Source: Kaistia hirudinis (GTDB lineage: Bacteria; Pseudomonadota; Alphaproteobacteria; Rhizobiales; Kaistiaceae). Taken from it: a DNA stretch of 64,000 nt. The DNA lies in the NCBI RefSeq assembly GCF_014196455.1, contig NZ_JACIDS010000008.1:1-64000 (forward strand), written 5' to 3'. The notes below the pieces were generated by a model. That model had not been told where the DNA came from and made no database searches. It saw only the letters and a program-made list of their open reading frames with translations. Made by a program: the position numbers and the translations under genes. Below, one piece after another: positions 43,965 through 52,004 of this stretch (position 1 is its first letter; each line of letters opens with the position of its first letter).

Positions 43965-44804
43965 ATGGCGGATGCCGATCCTCATCGCTATGGCGTCAAG
44001 CCGGTGATCGCCGCGCTCCGCATCCTGGAGGCTTTGGCGCGGGCCGGCGGGCCGCTTGCTGCCGCCGAGCTCGCGGCGATGACGGGGACGAGCCGCACAA
44101 CGGCGTTCCGCCATCTGAAGACGCTGGTCCTGCTCGGCTTTGCCGAGATGATCCGGCCGGGGCTCTATGAGATCGGGCCGGCGGCCGCCGCGCTCGGGCG
44201 CGATGCCGGCCCGGATCGGCCGCTGCTCGCGATCGCGGAGCGCCATGTCGACGCGCTCGGCGCGCGGTTCGGCGAGACGGTGAACCTTGCCGTGCCGAAC
44301 GGGAAGCGCCTTCGCTATATCCGCATCAAGGAGACGGCGAAGCCGCTTCGCTTCCGCTCGGAAGAGGGGGACAGCGAGTGCTTCCATTGTACGGCGGTCG
44401 GCAAGGCCATCCTCGCCTTCGTGCCGCGCGAGCGGGTGCCGGATTATCTGAACGCGGAACTGCAGCGCTTCACAGCCCATACGCTCGTCACGCGGCGGGC
44501 GCTCGATATCGCGCTCGCGGAGACGCGGCGCTTCGGCTACGCGATCGACGATGAGGAGAACGAGATCGGCTGCGTCTGCTATGCGGCGCCGATCTTCGCG
44601 GGCGACGGGCAGCCCGTCGCCGCAATCAGCGTCTCCGTACCGACCGCGCGGCTGACGGATCGCCTGGGCCTCGACATCCCGCAGGCGGTGGTCGAGGCCG
44701 CCCGCGCGATCACGCAGCGCATGGCGCGGAGTGAAACCGACGATCCCGGTGCGGAGATAGAGCCCTCCCGGCGCGGGGCGCGGCGTCAGAACGCGACGGC
44801 CTGA
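43965..44804 (+). CDS. IclR-family transcriptional regulator
   Basis: A 279-residue regulator. The N-terminal winged helix is at about 10-75 (VIAALRILEALARAGGPLAAAELAAMTGTSRTTAFRHLKTL). The C-terminal IclR effector domain is recognisable by ECFHCTAVGKAILAF and by IGCVCYAAPIFAGDGQPVAAISVSVP. It is divergent from the RraA-like gene (117-bp gap) and its 3' end overlaps the convergent gamma-glutamyltransferase gene by 19 bp. The divergent aldolase is the likely target. Confidence 0.93.
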   Translation: MADADPHRYGVKPVIAALRILEALARAGGPLAAAELAAMTGTSRTTAFRHLKTLVLLGFAEMIRPGLYEIGPAAAALGRDAGPDRPLLAIAERHVDALGARFGETVNLAVPNGKRLRYIRIKETAKPLRFRSEEGDSECFHCTAVGKAILAFVPRERVPDYLNAELQRFTAHTLVTRRALDIALAETRRFGYAIDDEENEIGCVCYAAPIFAGDGQPVAAISVSVPTARLTDRLGLDIPQAVVEAARAITQRMARSETDDPGAEIEPSRRGARRQNATA

Positions 44805-46369
44805 CCGTCCTTGCGCGGGTCGGAGCCGGCGACATAGCTGTCGCCGAGGCGGGAGATGATCTGCGCGCCGCCGAAAGCGAAGACGGCGTCCGGCGGCTCG
44901 ACGACGATTTCGTGCCCCATGCCGCGCAGCGCCTCGGCGAGCGCGGGATCGAAGCTTGCCTCGACGGCGACCTTGCGCCCGCCGATCACGCGCCAGCGCG
45001 GCGCATCGGCAGCGGCTTGCGGGTTCTGGCCATAGGCGAGCATGCGCAGCATCATCTGGGTATGGCCCTGCGCCTGCATCGGCCCGCCCATGACGCCGAA
45101 GGCCGAGAGCGGCTGCCCGGCGGCGTCGAGCGCGAAGCCGGGGATGATGGTGTGGAACGGGCGCTTCTTGGGCGCCACGCGATTGGCATGGCCGGCCTCG
45201 AGCGAGAAGCCCGCACCGCGGTTCTGCAGGCTGATGCCGGTGCCGGGCACGACGACGCCCGAGCCGAAGCCCATATAGTTGGACTGGATGAACGAGACCA
45301 TCCGCCCGGCCGCGTCGGCGGCGGCGAGATAGACCGTGCCGCCGGGCTTGGGCGTGCCGTGGCCGGGATCGCCGGCGCGGCTGCGATGCACCTGTTTCGC
45401 CCGTTCGGTCAGATAGCCGTCGTCCAGCAGGTCGCCATGCGGGAACGCCATGTGGTCGGCGTCGGCAACATGGCGTGCCGCATCGGCGAGCGCGAGCTTG
45501 GTCGCCTCGATGGCGAGATGGAGCGTGCGCGGATCGTCGACCGGCGCGTCGCCGATGCCGACGCGCTCCAGCATGCCGAGCGACATCAGCGTCACGATGC
45601 CCTGGCCGTTCGGCGGGATCTCGTGGACGGTCGCGCCGGCGAAGGGAATGGCGATGGTGCCGACCCAGTCGGCGCCATGCGTACCGAGATCCTCGGCGCC
45701 GAGCGCGCCGCCATGCGCATCAGCATGCGCGGCGATCGTCTCGGCCAGCGCGCCGCGATAGAAGCTCTCGCCTTCGGTCTCGACGATCGCCTCGAGGCTC
45801 GCCGCGAGCGCGGGCAGGCGGAAGCGCTCACCGGCGCGCGGGGCGCGGCCCTCGGGCAGGAAGGCTTCGGCGAAACCGGGCTCGCGGGCGAGCAGTTGCG
45901 CCGCCTTGTCCCAGAGCACGGCGATGATCGGCGAGACGGGAAAGCCGTTGCGGGCATAGCCAATAGCGGGCGCGGCGATCGTCGCGAGCGGCAGCGAGCC
46001 GAAGCGGCGCCACAGCGCGATCCAGGCCGAGACGGCGCCCGGCACAGTCACGCTCTCCCAGCCGCGCTCGGGCATCTTGCCGCCGGCGAAGCGCTCGGCC
46101 GTCCAGGCCGCAGGCGCGCGGCCGGAGGCGTTCAGCCCGTGCAGTTCCTCGCCGTCCCACAGGATCGCGAAGGCATCGCTGCCGAGGCCGCAGCCGGTCG
46201 GCTCGACGACGGTGAGCGCCATCGCGGTCGCGATCGCGGCGTCGATGGCGTTGCCGCCCTGCGCCAGCATGGCGAGGCCGGCCTGCGCGGCGAGCGGCTG
46301 CGAGGTCGCGACCATGTTGTCGCCGAGGACCGGCGAGCGCTGCGAGGCGTAGGGCAGGGAGACGTCCAT
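44786..46369 (-). CDS. Gamma-glutamyltransferase family protein, no signal peptide
   Basis: A 527-residue Ntn-type enzyme of the GGT family, which self-cleaves before a threonine and transfers or hydrolyses gamma-glutamyl groups. The nucleophile is Thr345 in KPGGTVYLAAAD. Other family segments: NAIDAAIATAMALTVVEPTGCGLG (about 40-63), PPNGQGIVTL, and GFGSGVVVPGTGISLQNRGAGF, corresponding to the glycine loop. Most bacterial GGTs are periplasmic; this one has no signal peptide, like YwrD-type members. ATG 46369 lies 22 bp after the SnoaL-like stop, so the two may be cotranscribed. Confidence 0.92.
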   Translation of the reverse strand: MDVSLPYASQRSPVLGDNMVATSQPLAAQAGLAMLAQGGNAIDAAIATAMALTVVEPTGCGLGSDAFAILWDGEELHGLNASGRAPAAWTAERFAGGKMPERGWESVTVPGAVSAWIALWRRFGSLPLATIAAPAIGYARNGFPVSPIIAVLWDKAAQLLAREPGFAEAFLPEGRAPRAGERFRLPALAASLEAIVETEGESFYRGALAETIAAHADAHGGALGAEDLGTHGADWVGTIAIPFAGATVHEIPPNGQGIVTLMSLGMLERVGIGDAPVDDPRTLHLAIEATKLALADAARHVADADHMAFPHGDLLDDGYLTERAKQVHRSRAGDPGHGTPKPGGTVYLAAADAAGRMVSFIQSNYMGFGSGVVVPGTGISLQNRGAGFSLEAGHANRVAPKKRPFHTIIPGFALDAAGQPLSAFGVMGGPMQAQGHTQMMLRMLAYGQNPQAAADAPRWRVIGGRKVAVEASFDPALAEALRGMGHEIVVEPPDAVFAFGGAQIISRLGDSYVAGSDPRKDGQAVAF

Positions 46370-46391
46370 GGTCGGCTCAATCCTCGCTGGG

Positions 46392-46862
46392 TCAGCTCTT
46401 CGACGGCTTCTTGGCGTAGGAAAGCGGCGGCGTTCCGGGGAAGAGCGACATATGGGTGTGGTTGGCGACGAAGGGATCGCCGACCTTGGCGCGCACGAAC
46501 GAGATGGTCGCGCGGCCGGGCCGCGAGAAGGTGCCGCCTTCCTTGTCGTAGCCGGTCGAATCGAAGATCGCGAGGCCGACCGCGAACAGCCGGTCCGGCG
46601 AGACGAAGGCGCGGATATCGTCGCGGAAGACGAAATCGTCGATCGAGGGCCAGACATGGCGCCACTGGTTCGCCTCGGCCTCGGGCTGGCTCTCCACGAA
46701 ATCCTTGATCGTGCCGAAGATCACGAGATCCTCGGTCATGAGCTTGCGCGCCGGAGCGAAATCGACGGCGCGGACATAGCCGGCAAGCTCGGTGAACCAG
46801 TCGCGGACGAGCGCGAGGTCCTCGTCATGAACCTTGGTTCCCGCAACGTGCTGGGTCGTCAT
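46392..46862 (-). CDS. SnoaL-like/nuclear transport factor 2-fold protein
   Basis: A 156-residue protein with the NTF2-like pattern: a helical start (DLALVRDWFTELAGYVRAVDFAPARKLMTEDLVIFG), a middle loop, then alternating strands with FRDDIRAFVS and ATISFVRAKVGDPFVANHTHMSLFPG. Members are small cone-shaped domains used as cyclases, isomerases or in stress responses; there is no catalytic signature that tells which. The start is ATG 46862. It is co-directional with the GGT gene 22 bp downstream. Confidence 0.8.
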   Translation of the reverse strand: MTTQHVAGTKVHDEDLALVRDWFTELAGYVRAVDFAPARKLMTEDLVIFGTIKDFVESQPEAEANQWRHVWPSIDDFVFRDDIRAFVSPDRLFAVGLAIFDSTGYDKEGGTFSRPGRATISFVRAKVGDPFVANHTHMSLFPGTPPLSYAKKPSKS

Positions 46863-46990
46863 CCTCGTCTCTCCTGAAGGCGTGTCATTTCCGGTGCAGT
46901 GCAGCATCCGGGGTTTGCGGCTTCACGTCCAGTGTCGGGGCCGCAGCGGGGTGATCGGCGGAGGGCATCGGCCCTCCGCCGGAAGGCGGG

Positions 46991-47668
46991 TTACGCGTGC
47001 TCGAACAGGCGGCGCTCGACCAGGAAGCTGCCCTTGAGGCCGTTGAGCGTCTTGGCCGCGGCCAGCACGGCGAGATCGACGAGCGGCTCGACCAGGATGA
47101 CGAGCAGATAGGCGCCGCCGAAGGTGGTGATCGCCGCCGTGTTCTCGGCGGTGAAGCCCTGGCCGTAGAAGGCCCAGAATGCCACCCAGGCGACGATGCC
47201 TGCCTGATAGGTCGCCGAGAGCGCCAGCGCCTGGCGGTATTTCAGTTCGACATAGGGCGTGCCCGCCGCGATGACCTTGGTCGCCAGCAGCGAGAGGCCG
47301 AACAGCGGCACGAGCAGCGTCGTGACGTTCATGCCGTATTGCGGCAGGTCGAAGGGCGCGAAGAACAGGCCCTGGACCAGCAGGCCGAGCGCGAGGCCGA
47401 TCGCCGCCGGCGCGACGCCGAGGATCAGGAACAGCGTCGAGCCGAGGATAAGATGCACCTCGGAGACGCCGACCGGAACATGCGGCAGGATCTCGAAGAA
47501 CGAGAACACGAGCGCGGTGGCGAGTGCGCTGCGCGTCACCAGAGAGACGAGGCCGCGCTCGCGCACGGCGTCGGCGGCCAGCTTGAGGCCGTAGCCGGCT
47601 GCGGCCGCGCCGGTCACATAGCTCAGCCAGATCTTGTCGGGCGATACGAGGCCCGGTTCGATATGCAT
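46991..47668 (-). CDS. CbiM-like cobalt transport permease
   Basis: A 225-residue polytopic protein with the N-terminus MHIEPGLVS, matching the MHIPDG start of CbiM/NikM proteins, in which the N-terminal amino group and His2 bind the metal. About six to seven hydrophobic segments follow, with HLILGSTLFLILGVAPAAIGLALGL and a later GTPYVELKYRQ. It lies directly behind a cobalamin riboswitch, which supports cobalt uptake for B12 synthesis. No CbiN, CbiQ or CbiO gene is adjacent. Confidence 0.82.
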   Translation of the reverse strand: MHIEPGLVSPDKIWLSYVTGAAAAGYGLKLAADAVRERGLVSLVTRSALATALVFSFFEILPHVPVGVSEVHLILGSTLFLILGVAPAAIGLALGLLVQGLFFAPFDLPQYGMNVTTLLVPLFGLSLLATKVIAAGTPYVELKYRQALALSATYQAGIVAWVAFWAFYGQGFTAENTAAITTFGGAYLLVILVEPLVDLAVLAAAKTLNGLKGSFLVERRLFEHA

Positions 47669-47715
47669 GGAAGTCTCCTTTGCCGTCTCACCCGACGGAT
47701 TTTGGTTGCATCTTC

Positions 47716-47920
47716 GTGCCTGGCCGGTCTCCTGACTCGCGGGTCACAGCGCGCCATCCGCCTTCCCGGAGCGAACCCTTTTTACGGGCCGTTCCAGTGG
47801 CGCATCGGATGGACGCTCGCCGCTCACAGTCGCGGGGGCGGTCGGGGCTTCGGACCGAAATGGTCCTTCCCCGTTCCCGTTTAATCCCTCGGCGCGTCGC
47901 CGCGCCGCAGGACACCATGC
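47716..47920 (-). promoter_or_regulatory. Cobalamin riboswitch
   Basis: On the minus strand the canonical elements occur in order: TTAAACGGGAA (47884-47874), CCCGCGACTGTGAGCGGC (47836-47819), GCCACTGG (47801-47794), a GAAGGCGG segment, and the B12 box GAGTCAGGAGACCGGCC (47738-47722). The element ends about 50 nt before the CbiM-like start codon, so adenosylcobalamin should shut off that gene. Outer limits are approximate. Confidence 0.93.
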
Positions 47921-48004
47921 ACGCCGACAGGAGCCGATACCGGACGGCGCCTGTCAAGCAAAGCACTGCCCTTTGTGCACCGTGACCTCCAGAGCGTTCC
48001 GCCT

Positions 48005-49633
48005 TCATGGCCGGATGTCGATCGCGTCTTCGATCTTCACCAGCTCGAAATCCGAGACGAGGATGTCGAGGCGGATCTGCCAGCGGCCGGGCAGCGGCAG
48101 GTCGAGCTTGCCCACGCGCCAGACGGCGTCCGCGCCCTTGGTCGCGGTCCGGCGGATCGGCTCGATGCCGGCCGCCGGATTGGAGACGACCAGCGTCAGC
48201 CCCTTGGCGTCGAGCGGGCCGAAATCGCCGGTCATGATGACGATCCCGACCGAGACGGGACCGACATGGCCGGGCTTGACGGTCACCTCCGCCATCGCCT
48301 TCTCGGTGTGGATGTGCAGTTCCGCGGGGCGGGCGGCCGCCTCGGCGAGCGCGCGCGGCGGCGGGGTGAAACGCCAGGCCGCCGCGACGGCGAAGATCGC
48401 CAGGACCAGAATGATCTCGACGCGGATGGAGCGCGCCAGCCGGCCCGCCGCGACGCCGTCGCCTGCCTCCGCCGGCCCGGTCAGGCGGAAGCGATTGAGG
48501 GCGGCGAGCGCGAAGAGGGCGGCGAGCAGCACGAGCTTGGCGAGCAGCACGCGGCCATAGGCGGTCGTCCACAGCGCCGAAGGGCTCGCGAGCTGGATCG
48601 CGGCGAGGAGCAGCCCGGCGGCGACGAGCGGCAGCAGCGCGACCGGGATGAGGCGCGAGAAGCGGCGCAGCATCGGTGTGGCGTCGCTCGTGCGGCTGGC
48701 GAAGGCGACCCCGAGTGGCAGCAGCGCGCCGGCCCAGAAGGCGATGCCGACGGCGTGCAGGAAGACGGCCGGGCGCGTGAGCCATTGCGGATGGGCGGCG
48801 CTCGCATGGCCGCTCGCCGAAAGCGCGAGGCCGATGCCGATGAAGGCCAGAACGGTGAGGAGCCGGCCAATCTGGCGCGGGACCGCCAGTGCTGCGAGAC
48901 CGGCGACGAGCGAGGCGGCCGCGATTTCCGCTGTCAGCCCGTAGCTGGTCGCAAGCCCGGTCTTCCATGGCAGCGCCGCGACGAGCGAGCCGAGCGGCAG
49001 GTCGAGCGCATCGAGGCCTTGCAGGCCGACGGAGAGGAGGACAGCCGCAAGGCCGGCGAGCATCAGCACAGCGTGCGTGCGCTGGACCGGCCGTGTGCCG
49101 CCGCCGACGAAGCTCGTGAAGAAGACGCCGCCGACGCCGATGAACAGCCCGGCATAGAGCAGCGTGCGCGCGGCCCAGATCGCGATGCGCAGCGGCCAGT
49201 CGACGGCCTCCTGCGGCGCGACCAGGCCGCCGGCGCTCGGTGCGCCGATCGAGAAGATCGACGAGCCGCCGACCGGGTGCCCGTCTTCGGAGATGACGCG
49301 CCAGGTCAGCACATGGGTGCCGGTGCCGAGATCCGCGGGCGCAATGATGTCGAGCGTCGCGTCGCGGAGCGTGTAGCGGTCGAGCACGGTGCTCGATCCA
49401 TCCGGACGGACGAGCTTCAGGACGAGCGGCGATGTCGGCTCGCTGAAACTGAGCGAAAAGCCCTGCGGCGCATGGGCGACCACGGCGCCGTCGGCCGGCT
49501 GGATATCGACCAGCGCGGCATGGGCATGGGCCTGGCTGCCGAGGCCGAGCAGCAGCGCGGTCGCGGTGAGGACGAGCATCAGGACAGCAAGGGGCTGCCA
49601 CCGGGCAGAAGCCGGCAATGGGGTGCGGCGCAT
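48005..49633 (-). CDS. CopC-CopD fusion, copper resistance/uptake protein
   Basis: A 542-residue protein. An N-terminal signal segment is followed by HAALVDIQPADGAVV, the CopC copper-binding start (mature N-terminal His is a ligand), and VISEDGHPVGGSSIFSIG, the second CopC ligand region. From about residue 145 a CopD domain of eight or so membrane helices follows. A further periplasmic YtkA-like tail (about 435 onward: HIHTEKAMAEVTVKPGHVGP) resembles FixH/YtkA. ATG 49633 has GGAG at ideal spacing; ATG 49639 is two codons upstream. It lies downstream of a YcnI-like gene with which it should act in copper handling. Confidence 0.92.
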   Translation of the reverse strand: MRRTPLPASARWQPLAVLMLVLTATALLLGLGSQAHAHAALVDIQPADGAVVAHAPQGFSLSFSEPTSPLVLKLVRPDGSSTVLDRYTLRDATLDIIAPADLGTGTHVLTWRVISEDGHPVGGSSIFSIGAPSAGGLVAPQEAVDWPLRIAIWAARTLLYAGLFIGVGGVFFTSFVGGGTRPVQRTHAVLMLAGLAAVLLSVGLQGLDALDLPLGSLVAALPWKTGLATSYGLTAEIAAASLVAGLAALAVPRQIGRLLTVLAFIGIGLALSASGHASAAHPQWLTRPAVFLHAVGIAFWAGALLPLGVAFASRTSDATPMLRRFSRLIPVALLPLVAAGLLLAAIQLASPSALWTTAYGRVLLAKLVLLAALFALAALNRFRLTGPAEAGDGVAAGRLARSIRVEIILVLAIFAVAAAWRFTPPPRALAEAAARPAELHIHTEKAMAEVTVKPGHVGPVSVGIVIMTGDFGPLDAKGLTLVVSNPAAGIEPIRRTATKGADAVWRVGKLDLPLPGRWQIRLDILVSDFELVKIEDAIDIRP

Positions 49634-49693
49634 GGTCATCTCCGGCCGGGAAGAGGGGCGCGCCTGATCGGCGCGCCCCGTAATGGCGAGCGA

Positions 49694-50221
49694 CTACTTC
49701 TTCGGGACGAGCTTCACGCCCGGGGCGGGCGTCTCGTAGTCGTCGGCGCTCTTGCCGGCAGCCGGGATCTCGATCCAGCGCTCGGCCGCGCCATCCGGGC
49801 ATTCCTGCACGACCGGGAAATAGAGCACCGTGTCGGGCTTCAGATCGCCGGTCAGATAGGCGCGGAGGACGAACTCGTCATATTCGTCGTCGGCGAGGCT
49901 GCCGCCGCTCCACACGATCTCCTTCACGCCCTCGCTCGTCGGCGTGCCGTAATAGTCATAGGACTTGGCGTAGGGGGCCTTGACCTTCTCGATCGTCCAG
50001 CCCGGCTTGGGCTGCGGCTTGACCGCGATGACGCCTTCCGGGATCTGGACGCGGATCTTGATGGTCGGCTTGCCCTCGCAGCCATGTCCGACGCGGAACA
50101 CCGCCTTATAGGTCGAGGGAACCGGCGCTTCCTGCGTTTCGAGCGTCACATGCGCCGAGGCGGCGGCCGTGCCGAGCGCGAGGGCGGTGGCGGCGAAAAG
50201 CAGCGTCTTGATCGTCTTCAT
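49694..50221 (-). CDS. YcnI-family (DUF1775) copper-binding protein
   Basis: A 175-residue exported protein with signal peptide TLLFAATALALGTAAASA, cut so that the mature protein starts HVTLETQEAP. In YcnI the mature N-terminal histidine chelates copper, so this start matters. Family features: VFRVGHGCEGKPTIKIRVQIPEGV and VKEIVWSGG. Two cysteines are present. The gene lies 60 bp upstream of the CopC-CopD fusion and downstream of a DUF2946-like gene, a grouping common in Rhizobiales copper loci. Confidence 0.9.
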   Translation of the reverse strand: MKTIKTLLFAATALALGTAAASAHVTLETQEAPVPSTYKAVFRVGHGCEGKPTIKIRVQIPEGVIAVKPQPKPGWTIEKVKAPYAKSYDYYGTPTSEGVKEIVWSGGSLADDEYDEFVLRAYLTGDLKPDTVLYFPVVQECPDGAAERWIEIPAAGKSADDYETPAPGVKLVPKK

Positions 50222-50350
50222 GATGAAATCCTTGAGCTTGGGGGCCGGCCAGCATGGATGCGGCCGGCATGACCGGCGCATGCGCGCGGCTCTTCGGCCG
50301 GGCACGACGCCGGATCGGTCTGTCGTCCTGCGCGCGCGGGGCGCGGCGGT

Positions 50351-50743
50351 TCAGGCCGTGGCCGGTGGAGCTCTCGGATGGATGGGCGTCCCGCGCCGGG
50401 GCGGCACGGAAAGGACGATGGCGGCCGGGCGCGCCGGCGCGGCATCGATCTCGGCCGGGACGAAGATGCCGCCGGCGCCGAGCGGCGGGAGGATGGCCGC
50501 GCCGAACATCATGCAGCCGGTCAGGCAGCAATCGGGCAAATGATGGCCGGGAGCCAGCGGCGTGCCGTCGGGAGCCGGTTCCGCGCCGAGCGGGGCGCAG
50601 AGGACGGCGCTGCCGGGCTGGTCGATGAGGGGCCCCGCGCTCGCGCCGATCGCGAAGGCGCCAAAAAGCGCCTGGATCAGCAGCACATAGGCCGCCACCA
50701 GCGCCATCCAGCTCCCGCGGCCGTTCGCCCGCCAGGTCCTCAA
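50351..50743 (-). CDS. DUF2946-like small membrane protein of copper locus
   Basis: About 130 residues if started at TTG 50743, behind a GGGGGA site; ATG 50707 is an alternative. One N-terminal hydrophobic segment (ALVAAYVLLIQALFGAFAIGASAG) is followed by a soluble part with a cysteine/histidine cluster, GHHLPDCCLTGCMMFGAAI, and a basic/proline-rich end. The layout fits DUF2946, a poorly known family often next to copper genes; the cluster could bind copper. It precedes the YcnI-like gene by 129 bp on the same strand. Confidence 0.6.
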   Translation of the reverse strand: MRTWRANGRGSWMALVAAYVLLIQALFGAFAIGASAGPLIDQPGSAVLCAPLGAEPAPDGTPLAPGHHLPDCCLTGCMMFGAAILPPLGAGGIFVPAEIDAAPARPAAIVLSVPPRRGTPIHPRAPPATA

Positions 50744-50903
50744 GGCCGTCCCCCGTCTCCTAACCCTGTCCTCGACTAGCACCCCGCGCGCGCTTTGACC
50801 ATGCTGAACGACGGGCTCAACTTCTCCAACGGGGCTTCTGCGCATCGGGGGCTTGCCGGCCGATGCGGGGCCGTGCACGCTCGCGAAAAAACGGGAGGAT
50901 GCC

Positions 50904-51290
50904 ATGTCAACGACGTCGATCAGCGCCAACACGCCAACCATCGAAAGCCTGCTCGAGCAATGGATCGCCGCCTTCAACAGCCGCGATCTCGACGCGCATA
51001 TGGCGCTCTATGAAAAGGATGCCGTGCTGTTCGGCTCGGTCGACGAACTCCAGATCGGGCGCGACCGGATCCGCACCTATTTCTCGGGGCGCGGTCCAAA
51101 CGTGCGCGTGGTCGCCTATCCGCTGCCGCGCGTCGCCATGATCACGCCCGATGTCGCGAGCACGGCCGGCCATGTCGAATTCGTCGATGGCGACGCGCCG
51201 ATGCCCTATCGCATGACATGGCTGCTGGTGCGCAGCGGCGGCAACTGGCGCATCGCGCAGCACCACGGCTCGCCCCGCACCGGAGCGTGA
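50904..51290 (+). CDS. SnoaL-like (YybH-type) NTF2-fold protein
   Basis: A 128-residue NTF2-like protein: IESLLEQWIAAFNSRDLDAHMALYEKDAVLFGSVDE is the typical start, GRDRIRTYF the middle and MTWLLVRSGGNWRIAQHHGS the C-terminal strand and histidine pair. ATG 50904 has GGAGG 6 bp upstream. It is oriented away from the copper genes and has no operon partner. Function not assignable. Confidence 0.85.
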   Translation: MSTTSISANTPTIESLLEQWIAAFNSRDLDAHMALYEKDAVLFGSVDELQIGRDRIRTYFSGRGPNVRVVAYPLPRVAMITPDVASTAGHVEFVDGDAPMPYRMTWLLVRSGGNWRIAQHHGSPRTGA

Positions 51291-51305
51291 AGGGGGATGA
51301 TAGGC

Positions 51306-51433
51306 CTTCACCTCTCCCGGAGGGAGAGGTCGACGGCGCAGCCGGCGGGTGAGGGGTTAGGGAATTCTCCGGATGAGGCCGTAACCCCTCACCCGGACCT
51401 GCGGTCCGACCTCTCCCTCTGGGAGAGGTGAAG
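51306..51433. repeat. 128-bp nested inverted repeat (palindromic element)
   Basis: Outer arms CTTCACCTCTCCC (51306-51318) and GGGAGAGGTGAAG (51421-51433) are exact reverse complements. Inner arms GGGTGAGGGGTTA (51347-51359) and TAACCCCTCACCC (51382-51394) are too. The whole would fold into a cruciform or a long RNA hairpin. It lies between two convergent genes. Similar GAGAGGT-type repeats are dispersed in rhizobial genomes. Confidence 0.85.
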
Positions 51434-51450
51434 AGCGATTCGGCCCGCCG

Positions 51451-51993
51451 CTAGGCGATCTCCGCGTCCTCGGCCTCGATCCGTGCGATCGCGCTGGCGA
51501 GTTCCGCGTCGATGTCGCCGTCGAGGTCGATGCGGATGACGTCTTCGTCGGCGCCGGGTTTCTCCAGCGTCGCGAGCTGGCTGTCGAGCAGCGAGGCCGG
51601 CATGAAGTGGCCCTTGCGCGTCGCCATGCGCTGGGCGAGCAGAGCGCGCGAGCCGTCGAGGAAGACGAAGCTCGTCCGACGCTTCGTCTTCGCGGTCAGG
51701 ATGCGGCGATAGGTCCGCTTCAGCGACGAGCACGCGGCGACCACACCATTCGGGCCGTCATCGGCCTCGGCGAGCCGCTCGGCGATCTTTTCCAGCCAGG
51801 GCAGGCGGTCCGCGTCGGTCAGCGGCGTGCCGGCCGCCATCTTGGCGACGTTCGACGCCGGATGCAGCGCGTCGCCCTCGATGAAGGGCGCGCCGAAATG
51901 GCGGGCGAGGGTCTCGCCGGCCGTCGTCTTGCCGGAGCCGGAGACGCCCATGACGATGAGGTTGCGCTTCAGGACGGGGGACGTTTCGGACAT
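51451..51993 (-). CDS. gntK: Gluconokinase
   Basis: A 180-residue P-loop kinase that makes 6-phosphogluconate from gluconate. MGVSGSGKTTAGETLA is the Walker A region, FIEGDALHPASNVAKMAAGTPLTDADRLPWL is the GntK signature with the acidic and Lys residues for gluconate, and CSSLKRTYRRIL and RKGHFMPASLLDSQLATLE are further conserved stretches. The start is ATG 51993. A lipid kinase gene ends 11 bp upstream on the same strand. Confidence 0.95.
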   Translation of the reverse strand: MSETSPVLKRNLIVMGVSGSGKTTAGETLARHFGAPFIEGDALHPASNVAKMAAGTPLTDADRLPWLEKIAERLAEADDGPNGVVAACSSLKRTYRRILTAKTKRRTSFVFLDGSRALLAQRMATRKGHFMPASLLDSQLATLEKPGADEDVIRIDLDGDIDAELASAIARIEAEDAEIA

Positions 51994-52004
51994 GGGTTCG
52001 GGCT

